A stretch of DNA of 64,000 bases from positions 372,001 through 436,000 of the forward strand of contig NZ_AP014631.1 of assembly GCF_000828855.1 (NCBI RefSeq). Reading direction: 5' to 3'. The notes below the pieces were generated by a model that ran no database searches, was not told the origin of the DNA, and was given only the letters and a program-made list of their open reading frames with translations. The stretch comes from Metamycoplasma canadense. GTDB taxonomy: Bacteria > Bacillota_I > Bacilli_A > Mycoplasmatales > Metamycoplasmataceae. Below, in pieces: positions 20,801 to 31,933 of this stretch. The position numbers were made by a program, and so were the translations under genes. Each line of letters begins with the position of its first letter. Within the stretch, counting starts at the first letter, position 1.

Positions 20801-23460
20801 ATGACTTTATTAAGCCTAAAAATAATGAATTTTTAACTTCATTAGATTTTGAAAACAATAATACCTTTGATTTAGATTTAAAAAAACAAATTGATTTATT
20901 AAATGAAAGTGATTTAGATTTTAGAAAAGTAATTGGGAAAGCTGAAAATGAAAATTCATTTACTTTATATAGAAATTTAAATCCTAGAGAATTAATTGCT
21001 CAAAAAGCATTTTTAAAAATGAATTATTTTTTAAAAATAAAAGATAATAAAGAAAAACAAAATAATGATAATTTAAAAATTGCAAATATTATTGCACAAG
21101 AAGGACATTACGTTAATTCAAATTTAGGTTATATTCCTAAAAACACTTTAGCTTCATCTGCCGATAATAACTTAATTAAAAATTCAACTTTTTATTATTT
21201 TTATGATATTAAAGAAACAAAAAATAATACAATAACATTTAAATTAGGTTTTGTATCCAATAGAGATAGAAACAAAAGATATTCTCCTAATAAAATATTT
21301 ACATTACATAACATTGTTAATGACTTTGAACAAAATTTATATCCTGAGGTTATGCTTAACAATATAACATATGAAAATTTAAAAATTGACACAAATACCT
21401 TATCTACAAAAACAGTTAATGAATGAAAAAATAATCTTGATTTAATTAATAATCATATTTTATTAATAAATTCAAAAAATAATAAAGACTTGGAAATAGA
21501 TAGTAACTTTATAAGTTATAAAAATTTTAAATTAGATAAAAATTATTTCAAAGTAGGTGAAATTAAGCAGTGAGATACTAATAAAGCATTTATTAGATTC
21601 GAAGTTTTAAATTATGAAAATAAATGAGTTTTAGGAAAAAATTGATATTTAATTTCAAATTTTAAAGATGATAATTCTTTATTTGAAGATCCTTCATGAT
21701 TAAAAGAAGATAAACTTAAAACTATTTATTTTGATAATAAAGAAGTTTGAAGACAACGTGAAATCGAACCTTTTATCGAAGATGCAGAATGAAGTTTAAA
21801 ATCAGCTAATGAAGCAATTTGAAAAATGAATAATAAATATTTAAAACACACTTTATTATCTCCAAATGCTAAGTTAAGAACTATTGATTTAGAATTATAT
21901 GCCGGTATGCTTGTTTTTGATTCACAAAAAAATGATCGTATAATTAATCCTAATAAAACTATTAAAATTAATTTAGATTTTGATAAAGTATTGCTTTCAC
22001 CTTTAACTTATAAATCAAGCTTTAATGAAGTAATAGATTCGAAAAATATTAGAATAGACTATACTTTAACAATTTATTTTGATAAAAACGATAATAGCTT
22101 AAATTTTTCTTTTTTAACTAAATCTCCTTTTAAAATTAAATTAGGTTATCCTTGAAATCAAAGACAAGAAAATAACGAAAAATTTGATTCTGAAAGAGCG
22201 ATATTAATACCATATGCACCCTTAAAAATGAGTATGTCTTATATTAATCATATTCAAAATGAAAGTGACTTTGGTTTAGGTAAAACTAACTTATACGATT
22301 ATAATAAAGCTGGAACATCAGCTTCAGGACAAGTACATTTACTTTATAATGACGCCTCATATTATGCTAAAAAAATTTATAACCCAAATCAAAATGTTTA
22401 TTGAAAGCATAATGATGGTTTTATACCAAATATACAATGAATAAGGGATGAATGAGGAACAACGAATCGAGATTGAAATTTGATTAATCGCGTCCGTGAT
22501 AATTCAATAAAATATTCAACATATAACCGTCACCCGGGGTCTGGTGGAATTCTTTCTAAAATAAATGACGATCCAAGTAATTTAAATATTTATTACACTT
22601 CTAACTGACATGTAGGAGAATTTTTTCCTAATATTGAGGCAAATGATAACGGGATTTATGGAAAAAATCGAAAAGAACCTCCAACAATCGGTAATCCTGT
22701 TATGTCCTTGCCTTTAAATAAGTGAGATTCAGATTTATATAGAGGTTATGAATATAAAACAAGTGAATGATGATCTTTACTTTCATCATTACAAATGTCG
22801 CCTAATGAAACTAAAGTAATTTATGTTGGTTGAAATAAAGAAAATAATATTGGTAAATCAGTTGAAGAATTGGTAAACAAAGATGGAAAAAAATCATCAG
22901 CAACTTATGATTTTCAAATTGTTCATAGTAATTTTGAAACTTCAATTGATCATGCAAAAAAAGGTTTTAGAGATGATATTATAAATTATTTAAAAAATCA
23001 ATTAGAAGCTAAACCAATTAGAATGGATCAATCATCAGATAAAAATTATCAAATTGTACCCGTTTTAAATCCTCTTGCTCATATTGGTTTTCCTGGATGA
23101 GGTTTTATGAGTGGTTATGTTAATTTTAGACCTGAAAATACTAAAGAAACATTCAAAATTTATCAATATCCTAATTACTCTCCAATTTTAATTGGTAATG
23201 GGAATTCCGGTTCTGCAATATTTAGTCGTGATGGCGAATATACGGCAGTTTGAAGATCTGGTGCAAAAGGCGCTTTTTCAAATGGTCAATTTTTTGATAA
23301 TGACAAAAATAACTTTTTTGGAATTAATTGAAATAACGAAAATCCGCTTGATTCAAAATCATTCAAAAATTCTGTTGGTCATATGATTTTAAGACAAGCA
23401 TTAAACCATCCTTTTAAATATCAAATTCCTTGATTTTATAAAAAAATCAACTCAAAATAA
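17815..23460 (+). CDS. Giant lipoprotein with C-terminal DUF31 serine protease domain
   Basis: This encodes 1,881 residues in one frame with many TGA-Trp codons. The lipobox LISC places lipid-modified Cys28 at the N-terminus. Residues 30-650 or so are helical and Lys/Asn-rich; a beta-rich middle follows. The last 350 residues resemble the DUF31 mycoplasma peptidase family, a trypsin-like fold. SNWHVGEF provides the probable catalytic His1599 and GNGNSGSAIF the probable nucleophile Ser1798. The acidic member of the triad is not assigned. DUF31 proteases include the mycoplasma immunoglobulin protease MIP, which works with the antibody-binding protein MIB. No obvious MIB is adjacent here, so the substrate is unknown. 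A clear terminator follows. Confidence 0.85.
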
Positions 23461-23465
23461 ATAAC

Positions 23466-23490
23466 AAAACGCCTCTTAAGGGCGTTTTTT
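23466..23490. terminator. Bidirectional terminator
   Basis: AAAACGCC (23466-23473) pairs with GGCGTTTT (23481-23488) around a 7-base loop, with T tracts outward on both strands. It separates the converging protease and pseudouridine synthase genes. Confidence 0.8.
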
Positions 23491-23497
23491 ATTAATT

Positions 23498-24223
23498 TTA
23501 AATTTTTTCAACTTTAGATTTTTTAGCTAAATTTTTAAATCAATTTATTTCAATTGAGGTTAATTCTCTGAAATAACCTATTTTTAAATTTTGATCATTA
23601 ATGCAACCATATCTTTTACGATGCAATTTTTTTACAAAATTATTAACTAATAAAAATAAATTTTTAACATGGTGATTTCTTCCTTCAGATAAAACAACTG
23701 AATAATTTAAATCATTTATTTTTGTAACTTTTTGTTTTGAAAAAATACCATTTAATTTAACAAAATTGGAATTTAAAAAAATTAAATCTTTATCTGTTAA
23801 TGGTTTTTCTAAATTAACAATATATTCCCTTTCTATTTCTGAAGAAGGATGAGCAATAAAATTAGCAAATTCGCCATCATTAGTAATTATAATAACACCA
23901 GTTGTATTAAAATCTAAGCGCCCAATTGAAAAACAATATTTTTCAATTTTCATTCATTCATATATTGTTTTTCTTTTTTGCGGATCTTTTAAACTACAAA
24001 TAGTATTTTTTGGTTTATTTAAAACGAAATAAAATTTTTTATCCTGATTTCTTATTATTTTATTATCAATTATTATTGTGTCATGTTCGTTTACTCTTAA
24101 ACCGATAGTGGCTATTTTATTATTAACTAAAACTCTTTTTTGTTCAATTAATTTTTCAGCTTCCCTTCTTGAACAAAAACCATAATTTGAAATAATTTTT
24201 TGTAGTTTTATTTTTTCTTCCAT
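23498..24223 (-). CDS. rluB: rRNA pseudouridine synthase (RsuA/RluB family)
   Basis: This encodes 241 residues. An N-terminal S4 RNA-binding domain (residues 5-60: LQKIISNYGFCSRREAEKLI) is followed by the synthase domain. The family active-site block GRLDFNTTGVIIITNDG carries the catalytic Asp at about residue 102. A conserved EGRNHHVKNLF motif follows, where the family usually has EGRNRQVRRM. These enzymes isomerise a specific uridine in 16S or 23S rRNA. Length and the S4 domain favour RluB, but RsuA cannot be excluded. ATG at 24221-24223 is followed at once by the S4 domain, supporting the start. It is divergent from the gene at 24381. Confidence 0.88.
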
Positions 24224-24380
24224 ATCTATCTATAACCCTTCTTTTCTTTATTTTTCAGAATTTATTTGATACTATTAAAAAACTAATATTTATATATTAT
24301 ATAAATATTTTTTTGGTTACGTTTCATTATGTTTTTTTTCTTATGATATCTTATTTAATTGTGTTAGGAGAAATAAAAAA

Positions 24381-24689
24381 ATGATTGAAAATAAAATTGA
24401 TAATTTAAAAAATTTAAGCTTACAAAAGAAAAGAGAATTTATTACTGATTTTTGCTTAAATCAGAAATTAAAAACAATTCAACATGAGAAGAAATATTCA
24501 AAAAATATTAATTTATTAGATTTTTTTGTTAATTCATTAAGTGAAGATTATAAAAAAATTTTTATTCATGATTTTATTCAAAATGAAAAGGATACATTTT
24601 GATATTTAGATAATTGATCTAAAAATGCATATTATAAAAAACTTAATTATTTAGTTAATTTATTTATTGATTATGTTTGCTGTTTATAA
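24381..24689 (+). CDS. Small protein resembling MG284/MPN403 family
   Basis: This encodes 102 residues with AGGAGAAATAAAAAA before ATG. The pattern LLDFFVNSLSEDYKKIFIHDF followed by FWYLDNWSKNAYYKKLNYLV recalls the mollicute MG284/MPN403 group, recognised by a Trp/Tyr/Ser block ahead of a C-terminal helix. This is a resemblance from memory, not a tested match. The protein is probably cytoplasmic and helical. It overlaps the next gene by 17 nt, so it is the first gene of a tightly packed set ending at acpP. Function is unknown. Confidence 0.7.
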
Positions 24690-25806
24690 TCAAAATTTAA
24701 ATAAAACTGATTTAGTTGAAAAAAGAAATATTTGAACTGAAGAGTTTTTAATTAATGCTAAAAGAAATAAATATTTAGAAAATTGATTGAGTACAAATGA
24801 ATTAACTAAATTAAAAATAAAAAGAATTATTCAAAGTGACAAATTTATTATTTTTTTTGAACACTATAATGCATTGAAAGAAATTGAGGATATAAAAATA
24901 ACCGGGTTAATAAATAACAATAAAATGGATTTTAAACCTATTTATGATATTAATTCAGGAAAATTTATTTTTAGTTATAATAGTGATCTCGATATTAAAA
25001 ATAGTTTAGATTTTAAGGATATTATTAATATAAATTTTGAAATTGAATATAAAGTAAATGGGCTTTGGTATCAAACAAAAAGTTTTACTTATTGAATTAA
25101 AAGAAACCAAAAATCTAAGAATTTGTTAATAAATAAAGAAACGAATATTGAAATTTTAAGTGAAATAGAAATTGTTTCGTTACCTGATCGAATTGATAAA
25201 AATATTATTAATCATGATTTTAAAACAAAATACATAACCTTAATTTTTAAACCGAATAATTTAAAGCAAGGTTTTCATAATCAAAAATTATATGATTTAA
25301 AAATTTTAAAATTAGATAAAAATACGAATGATGAATATTTAATAAGTAATTCTGATGTTTATAATTTGTCTTTTAGTCCAGCTTCTATTTTTGGTTCAAC
25401 AAAAGATAAATATGAAGTAAAACTAAATTATAAATCATTTAATGATTGCGAATTAGTTGTTGATTCATATAGTTATTACGATAAATATGTTGATAGTGTT
25501 GTTGTTAATGCACAACACTTAAACGCTAAATTAGGTCTTTTGATCCCTCTAAAATATAGCGGAATTTTTGGTCATGAAATTAATTTAGATATTGGAAAGA
25601 ATTTAAAAAATTTTAAATTGTCATATGCTCAAGATATTAAAAAACCATTTTTTGATATAAATAATGGCTTGATAAAAATAAAAACAAAATCAATAAATGG
25701 TTGATTAACTGATGAAAAATATTACAAAATCAAGTATAAGAATTTTGTTGATATTATAAATAATGCAAATTCTTTGGAATATATAAAAAATACAGGAGTA
25801 AAATAA
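24673..25806 (+). CDS. Uncharacterised beta-rich protein
   Basis: This encodes 377 residues. The start ATG at 24673 lies inside the preceding gene, and the frame crosses several TGA-Trp codons to TAA at 25804-25806, immediately followed by the ATG of the next gene. There is no signal peptide or lipobox. The sequence alternates hydrophobic and charged residues in strand-like segments (IEIVSLPDRIDKN, KYITLIFKPNNL, YEVKLNYKSF), suggesting one or more beta-sandwich domains. Because the neighbour at 25807 has a membrane anchor and directly abuts it, the two may act together at the membrane. The family is not recognised. Confidence 0.75.
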
Positions 25807-26346
25807 ATGAAAAATAAAAACAGAGTTAAAAAAATATTTTTATGAACAGGTGTTGGAACTATTTTATTAGCATCAATCGCTGTTGCTACAACTTTTGTAG
25901 TATTGCAACAAACTACAAAAAATTCAAAAAATATAGATAATAAAAATAAAAATCAGAATCAATCTAATAATATAAAAATAAATAACGATAAACGTATTGA
26001 AAGCGCTGAAATAATAAATGAAAATGAGAATACCCGCTCTGAAGAAAACGAAAATATTTTAGAAAAGCCAGAAATTAAAAATTTACCTTGAAAAGAAGTA
26101 TTTCCTGAAATTAAAAGTTCAGATTATTATGAAAAATTAAATTATAAAGATGGCCAAGCACTAATCGATGAAGATATGATAGTTTATATTATTAAGGATA
26201 TTTTAAATCGAATGTTAGTTACTAACGGTGAGGTTGATTATGCTTATAAACAACTTGATGATCAAAATTTAATGATAACTTTTAAATGAAAAAATGAAAA
26301 AGAAAAAAGTGTTGTAACCTATAAAATAAGCACAAATAAGTTATAA
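25807..26346 (+). CDS. Membrane-anchored protein, unknown function
   Basis: This encodes 179 residues. A basic start is followed by one hydrophobic segment (about residues 10-33, IFLWTGVGTILLASIAVATT). A long low-complexity linker rich in Asn, Lys and Glu (to about residue 92) leads to a compact C-terminal domain of about 80 residues. Topology should be a short cytoplasmic tail with the rest outside. Its ATG abuts the stop of the previous gene (TAAATG), so coupling is certain. Layout resembles the protein at 31934-33046 (anchor, linker, small domain). Function is unknown. Confidence 0.75.
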
Positions 26347-26354
26347 TATTAATT

Positions 26355-26579
26355 ATGAATTTTAAAGAATTAGTTTTTAAAGAATTAAAAAAATTAACAA
26401 AGAAATCATTTGATTTAGATACTAAAATAAAAGATTTAAATATTGATAGTTTAGATTTAGTCCTTTTAGTTTCAGAATTAGAAAGTAAATTAAAAATAGA
26501 AATATCTGATGATGAATTAATGGAATTAAAAACTATTAACGATATCATAAATATAATTGAACAAAAAAACTCAAAATAA
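26355..26579 (+). CDS. acpP: Acyl carrier protein
   Basis: This encodes 74 residues, the standard ACP length. The phosphopantetheine attachment site is Ser32 in the motif IDSLDLVLLVSELE, followed by the acidic helix II and ELMELKTINDIINII. Holo-ACP synthase (acpS) starts at 63723 in this window and would load the prosthetic group. No fatty-acid synthesis genes are visible, so the acyl carrier role here may lie in phospholipid acyl transfer or another pathway. It is the last gene of the cluster starting at 24381 and is followed by tRNA-Trp. Confidence 0.9.
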   Translation: MNFKELVFKELKKLTKKSFDLDTKIKDLNIDSLDLVLLVSELESKLKIEISDDELMELKTINDIINIIEQKNSK

Positions 26580-26615
26580 ATATAAATAAGGTAAAATATT
26601 TATCGTATCGTTTAT

Positions 26616-26690
26616 ACGGGTATAGTTCAATGGTAGAACAACGGGCTTCAACCCCGTGTGTTGTGAGTTCGAGTCTTGCTACCCGTGCCA
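26616..26690 (+). tRNA. tRNA-Trp (anticodon UCA)
   Basis: The acceptor stem ACGGGTA pairs with TACCCGT. The anticodon stem ACGGG/CCCGT encloses loop CTTCAAC with anticodon TCA at 26648-26650. The T arm contains GTTCGAG and the 3' CCA is encoded. This tRNA reads UGA (and UGG by wobble) as Trp and is the direct basis of the genetic-code change seen in every gene here. Confidence 0.97.
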
Positions 26691-26707
26691 TATCATTATT
26701 TAATGTA

Positions 26708-26740
26708 ATAAGTAGTTAAATTTTAGCTACTTATTTTTAT
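26708..26740 (+). terminator. Terminator after tRNA-Trp
   Basis: ATAAGTAG (26708-26715) pairs with CTACTTAT (26727-26734), followed by a T tract. Confidence 0.65.
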
Positions 26741-26761
26741 TATTAGTTTTATATAAAAATA

Positions 26762-26788
26762 AAATCTAGATCTTTTTGACCTAGATTT
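26762..26788 (-). terminator. Terminator after tRNA-Thr
   Basis: AAATCTAG and CTAGATTT form an 8-bp stem. On the minus strand it is followed by TTATTTTTAT, 20 bp after the 3' end of tRNA-Thr. Confidence 0.6.
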
Positions 26789-26807
26789 AAACTTATTTAA
26801 AAGTATA

Positions 26808-26882
26808 TGGTGCCGTCAACTGGAATTGAACCAGCGACCCCTTCCTTACCATGGAAGTGCTCTGCCCCTGAGCTATGACGGC
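26808..26882 (-). tRNA. tRNA-Thr (anticodon GGU)
   Basis: On the minus strand GCCGTCA pairs with TGACGGC. The anticodon arm CTTCC-ATGGTAA-GGAAG gives anticodon GGT. The T arm CTGG-TTCAATT-CCAG is intact and CCA is encoded. A TATAAT box on the minus strand (26900-26905) lies 17 bp upstream and is a likely -10 element. Confidence 0.97.
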
Positions 26883-26964
26883 TTTTATTATCGATAATTA
26901 TTATATAAAAAAATGCTCATTATTTTTAATAATTTTATATTATTTAAAATATACTTATATACAT

Positions 26965-28044
26965 ATGGAAAAAACAATGTATGAATCTTTGTGTTCAATT
27001 AAAAAACAATATTTAGAATTAGAACAAAAATTAAATGATCCTGAAGTTTATAACAATATTAAGCAATATACAAAAATTTCAAAAGAAAAAGCAGAAATTG
27101 AAGATATTTATTTAAACTTTACTAAATATCAAAATATTGAAGAACTTTATTTATTATCAAAAGATATTTTAGCAAATGAAAAAGATATTGAATTAGTAGA
27201 ATTAGCAAGAAATGATATTGATAATCAAATTGAACAATTAAAAGAATTAGAAGAAAAAATAAAAGAATTATTAATACCCGTTGATGAAAATGATAAGCGT
27301 GATGTTATTGTTGAAATAAGAGGCGCTGCCGGAGGGGATGAAGCAAATATTTTTTCTGGTGATCTTTATAAAATGTATCAAAAATATTGTGAAGATAAAG
27401 GATTTAAAATTAAAATTATTGATTATACTTACGGTTCAGCTGGCGGATTTAGTCAAATTGTTTTTAGTATAAAAGGTGAAAAGGTTTTTTCTAAAATGAA
27501 ATTTGAAAGAGGAGTTCATAGAGTACAAAGAGTTCCGGCAACCGAAACACAAGGAAGAGTACACACTTCAACATCAACAGTAACTGTTTTACCCGAAATT
27601 GATGATGATGTTAATATTGTTATAAAACCAGACGATATTGAAATTGATGTATTTAGATCTTCTGGGGCTGGTGGCCAATCGGTTAATACAACAGATTCAG
27701 CTGTCAGAATCACCCATAAACCTTCAGGAATTGTTGTTACTTCTCAAGACGAAAGAAGTCAAATTCAAAATAAGGAAACTGCTTTGAAAGTTTTAAAAAG
27801 TAGATTATATCAAATAGAAATACAAAAAAGAGAAGATGAAGAAAGCGGATTAAGAAAGCTTGCTGGTACTGGCGATAGAAGTGAAAAAATAAGAACATAT
27901 AATTACCCTCAAGATCGTGTTACCGATCATAGAATCGGGTTTTCAACATCGTTAAAAGTAGTTATGGAAGGCGAATTAGATAAAATTATTGAAGCCTTAA
28001 TAGCTGATGAAAAAGCTAAGAAGATTCAAGAAGCAGGTTTATAA
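26965..28044 (+). CDS. prfA: Peptide chain release factor 1
   Basis: This encodes 359 residues from ATG at 26965 (an ATG at 26977 is the alternative; neither has a clear ribosome site). RF1 terminates translation at UAA and UAG. This suits an organism in which UGA is sense, since RF2 is then dispensable. The peptidyl-hydrolysis motif GGQ is at residues 236-238 within [14 protein letters not shown]. The codon-recognition region before it and the C-terminal ...[13 protein letters not shown] block are typical. prmC, which methylates the GGQ glutamine, starts 1 nt after the stop. The upstream region also carries the tRNA-Thr promoter on the other strand. Confidence 0.95.
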   Translation: MEKTMYESLCSIKKQYLELEQKLNDPEVYNNIKQYTKISKEKAEIEDIYLNFTKYQNIEELYLLSKDILANEKDIELVELARNDIDNQIEQLKELEEKIKELLIPVDENDKRDVIVEIRGAAGGDEANIFSGDLYKMYQKYCEDKGFKIKIIDYTYGSAGGFSQIVFSIKGEKVFSKMKFERGVHRVQRVPATETQGRVHTSTSTVTVLPEIDDDVNIVIKPDDIEIDVFRSSGAGGQSVNTTDSAVRITHKPSGIVVTSQDERSQIQNKETALKVLKSRLYQIEIQKREDEESGLRKLAGTGDRSEKIRTYNYPQDRVTDHRIGFSTSLKVVMEGELDKIIEALIADEKAKKIQEAGL

Positions 28045-28045
28045 A

Positions 28046-28762
28046 ATGATTGACAAAGAGGTATTGCTACAAGAAAAAAGAAGGTATGAGCTACCTCTTT
28101 TTATTTCAAAAAAAGAAGAAAAACTTTTAAAAAAAGATTATCCAGTACAAAAAATTATTGGTTATCAAACAATGCAAAATGTTCACATAGATATTAGATA
28201 CAATGTTTTGATTCCGAGATATGAAACTGAAGAGGTTATTATCGAGACTTATAATTACATAAATGAAAATTCAAATGTTCTTGATTTGTGCTGTGGTTCA
28301 GGATTTATTGGACTTGCTATTAATAAAAATAAAAAATGCAATGTAACTTTATCGGATATTTCGCGTTCTGCAATTAAACAAACTAAATTAAATATTAAAA
28401 TTAATAATTTAGAAAATTGTGAAGTTATTAAAAGTAATCTTTTTAATAAAATAACTAAAAAATATGATCTAATTGTTTCAAATCCACCTTATTTAAATAA
28501 AAAAAATAAATTTTCTAAATCATTAAAATGAGAACCAAAAAAAGCCTTATATGCAAAACAAAAAGGTCTTTTTTTCTATAAAAAAATTTTGTCTGAAGCA
28601 AAAAAATATTTAAATAAAAATGGATATTTAGTTTTAGAAATAGATGAGTTTTCTAAAAAATGAATTGAAGAAAATTACAAAAATGCTATCTTTAAAAAAG
28701 ATATTAATAAAAAATTTAGAATAGCAATTTTAGAATACAATGATTTAGTTTTAAAAAAATAG
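28046..28762 (+). CDS. prmC: Release factor glutamine methyltransferase
   Basis: This encodes 238 residues. PrmC (HemK) transfers a methyl group from S-adenosylmethionine to the GGQ glutamine of release factors. Motif I is VLDLCCGSGFIGLAI and the catalytic NPPY motif is present (VSNPPYLNK). The N-terminal substrate domain is shortened, as in other mollicutes: PVQKIIGYQ is near residue 35 rather than about 50. The gene follows prfA after one base, the standard pairing of enzyme and substrate. The stop codon lies inside the CIRCE-like element controlling dnaJ. Confidence 0.93.
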
Positions 28763-28785
28763 CACTCTTATTAAAAATGTGCTAA
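28759..28785 (+). promoter_or_regulatory. CIRCE-like operator (HrcA site)
   Basis: The left half ATAGCACTC (8 of 9 matches to TTAGCACTC), a spacer of exactly 9 bases and the right half ATGTGCTAA (7 of 9 matches to GAGTGCTAA) reproduce the CIRCE layout 12 bp before the dnaJ start. CIRCE binds the heat-shock repressor HrcA. The element overlaps the prmC stop codon. It can also form a hairpin followed by a T tract. Confidence 0.8.
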
Positions 28786-28797
28786 AATTTTTTTATT

Positions 28798-29904
28798 ATG
28801 TCAAACAAAAGAGATTATTATGAAGTATTAGGCATATCAAAAAATGCTACTGAAAAAGAAATAAAAACTGCATATAGAAAATTAGCAATGCAATATCATC
28901 CTGATAAAAATAGCGCCCCAGATGCTGAAGAAAAATTTAAGGAAGTATCTGAAGCATACGAAATTTTATCAGATGAAAACAAAAGAGCTAAATATGATAA
29001 ATTTGGACACAATGCATTCGATCCTAACGGATATTCTTTTGGAAATTCAGAAGATATTTTTTCAAGTTTTTTTGAAAATTTTGGATCTGGTTTTTCACAA
29101 TCAGGATTTTTTGATGACATTTTCGGTTCATTTGGTGGTTTTGAAAATCAAAATAATAAAAGGGGCTACGACCTTCAATTAGTTTTAAATATTAGTTTTG
29201 AAGATGCTATTTTTGGGAAAGAAGTTGATCTTAAATTAGATAGGTATGAACCTTGTGATTTTTGTAATGGTAGTGGCGCTGAAAATCCTAATGAGATAGT
29301 TAAATGTAATAATTGTCATGGTAGTGGAAAAATTCAACAAAAAATAGCTATTTTTACAACTGTTAAACCCTGCCCTTTATGTAACGGACAAGGCAAAAGA
29401 ATTAATAAATCATGCCATCAATGTAAAGGTAAAAAAAGTGTCAAAAAATCTGTTAATAAAAAAATCCAAATTATCCCAGGTGTTGATAACGGTGATTCAA
29501 TCAAGGTTTCAGGATTTGGTAAACCTTCTGAAAACGGTCATATACCCGGAGATTTATATATTGTTTTTTCAATAAATCCAAGTAAACTTTATAAAAAGAA
29601 TAATAATGATTTATTTTTACAAATGCCACTTTCGATAAAAAGCATTTTATTAGAAGAAACTATATCAATTCCAACTCCATACGGATTTAAAGATTTTAGA
29701 TTAGATAATAATTTAAAAATAAATGAACCAATTAAAATCAAAAATTGCGGATATCCTTATAAAAATTCAAATCATAAAGGTGATTTATACATCAATTTAG
29801 ATTTATATATACCAAAACTAAGTCGTGATGAAGAATCAGCAATAAAAAATATATTTAAAAACAAAAATGATATAAAACGAGAAGAATGATTAAAAAAATT
29901 CTAG
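28798..29904 (+). CDS. dnaJ: Chaperone DnaJ
   Basis: This encodes 368 residues, a type I J-protein. The J domain (1-70) has HPD at residues 34-36. A Gly/Phe-rich region (about 75-115) follows. Next are four CxxCxGxG-type zinc-binding repeats: [24 protein letters not shown] and CHQCKGKK, the last with the final Gly replaced. The C-terminal substrate-binding domains complete it. DnaJ stimulates DnaK ATPase during protein folding. The ATG sits only a few bases after a T tract with no purine-rich ribosome site, so the mRNA may be leaderless or start within the operator region. Control by HrcA through the CIRCE-like site is expected. Confidence 0.95.
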
Positions 29905-30003
29905 TCGTTTTTTTAATTTAAATTTTTCACTTTTATTTGTGTTATTATTATTGTTTATAAATTATATAAATTACAAAATTAAATATTTAAAATAAGAGGC
30001 AAT

Positions 30004-31839
30004 ATGATGAATAAAATAATGATTGTCGAATCACCAAATAAAGTTCACACAATACAAAAAATAGTTGGTGATGAAATTAGAGTTGTAGCAAGTGTGGGTC
30101 ATATTTTAAAACTTTCGACTACTGGACTAAATAATTTAGGTATAGATTTTGAAAATTGAGAACCTAAAATGGTTCCTGATCCTTTGAAAAAAAATATTAT
30201 TTCGGAATTAAAAAAAATAACTAAACCAGCTGATCAAGTATTAATTGCAACTGACCCTGATCGTGAAGGTGAAGCAATTGCTAATAATCTGGTTACTACT
30301 TTAAAATTAGATAATAAATACAAAAGAATTAAATATAATGAAATTACTGAAGAAGCAATAAAATTTGCAATTGAAAATCCTTTAGAAATTGATAATAATC
30401 TAGTTAATGCACAAAAATCTAGAAGAATGCTTGATCGCATTATAGGTTTTAGATTATCTCAACTTATGCAACAAAAAATTAAAAATGCTCCTACTTATCC
30501 TTCTGCCGGTAGAGTACAATCTATTGCCTTAAAATTAGTTTGTGATCGTGAAAAAGAAATTGAAAATTTTAATCCTATTTTATATTCAAAAATAAACGTA
30601 AATTTAGAAAATAATTTAAACGCTAGTTTATATTTAAAACAAAATAAGGATTTTGATGATAATACTTGGCTATCTCGTGATAATGCTGATTTAATTTTAA
30701 ACCAATTATTAAAAAGTAATTATGAATTAATTGTTGATGAAATTTCAATTACAAAAAGAAAAGAAAGCGCATACACTCCTTTTAAACAATCAATTTTGTA
30801 TAAAGAAGCTAAATATAACTCACAAGTCGTTCAAGTTTCAGCGCAAAAATTATTTGAAAGTGGATTAATTTCTTATCCAAGAACAGATTCAACACGATTA
30901 AGCGAAGGGTTTATTTTAAAAGCGAGAAAATATATTGAGAATCGCTTTGGTGAAAAATATATAGCTAAAGAAATTAAGGGTTTCTCAGGAACACAGGATG
31001 CTCATGAAGCAATAAGACCAACACAGATTGATTTAACACCTGAAGACGCTAAAGTAAAATACAATTTAAATGATGTTGATGCTTATATTTATAAAATTAT
31101 TTATGATAAAACAATACTTTCATTAATGACAACACCTGAAAAAGAAATTCATAAATTCAACTTAAAACAAGATGGAAAATACTTTAGAATGTCATTTAGT
31201 AAAGTTATTTTTGATGGATATTATGCCTATTTAGGAACTGAAGAAATTATTAATATTCCTTCATTTAAAAAAGGTGATGTTATTAAGGCTAAAGAATTTA
31301 TTAAAGAAGATAAACAAACACTTCCTCCAAGTAGATATTCTGAAGGTTCATTAATTAAAAAATTAGATGATATAAAAGTTGGTAGACCTTCAACATTTGC
31401 ATCAACAATTTCTGTTATTAAACAAAGACTATTTGTTGAATTAAATGATGGTTATTTAGTGCCGAGTGAATTTGGAAAAATTGTTTTAGAAAAACTTTTA
31501 ACTAGTTTCCCTAAAACAATTAACGAAGAATATACGGCTAAAATAGAAGGAAAATTAGACTTAATTTCAGAAGGAAATGAAGATTACAAGAATGTTATGC
31601 AAAAATTCTGAAATAGTTTTAACCAAAGATACAATGATATTAAGGACGAGTTAAATATAACAATTTTAGAACCTAATATGTTAGACGAAAAATGTCCTGA
31701 ATGTAATGCAAACTTAGTTTATCGATATACAAAAATTAAAAAGCAAAAATTTATTGGTTGTTCTGCATTCCCTAGTTGTCGCTATATTAAAAATATTGAT
31801 AATCCTAATAAAAAATATTATCGTCGAAAAAAATCTTAA
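30004..31839 (+). CDS. topA: DNA topoisomerase I
   Basis: This encodes 611 residues, with AAGAGG before tandem ATGs (30004 and 30007). Type IA topoisomerase relaxes negative supercoils. The TOPRIM domain begins at once (IMIVESPNKVHTIQ) and contains the acidic metal site in ATDPDREGEAIA. The active-site Tyr291 lies in LISYPRTDSTR. One C-terminal C4 zinc finger (CPECNAN ... CSAFPSC) remains, fewer than in E. coli, normal for mollicutes. It is flanked by its own terminator and appears monocistronic. Confidence 0.95.
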
Positions 31840-31843
31840 TTTT

Positions 31844-31890
31844 AAATAAAATACATTAAAAACAAAAGTCTAAATGTATTTTATTTTTTA
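31844..31890 (+). terminator. Terminator after topA
   Basis: AAATAAAATACATT (31844-31857) pairs over 14 bp with AATGTATTTTATTT (31873-31886), followed by T. Confidence 0.75.
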
Positions 31891-31933
31891 ATATTTATTT
31901 TAAATATTAATTTAAAATAGTAAAATTGATATC

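Noticed and set aside
23954-24223. Separate small S4-domain protein
   Set aside because: The stop at 23954 is TGA-Trp; the frame continues into the pseudouridine synthase domain.
24660-24790. Possible frameshift between the genes at 24381 and 24673
   Set aside because: On re-reading, the first gene ends normally at 24689 and the second starts at 24673 in an open frame; this is a 17-nt overlap, not a frameshift.
28759-28797. Intrinsic terminator between prmC and dnaJ
   Set aside because: The hairpin and T tract exist, but the half-site sequences and 9-base spacer fit CIRCE better; a terminator touching the dnaJ start would be hard to reconcile with expression.
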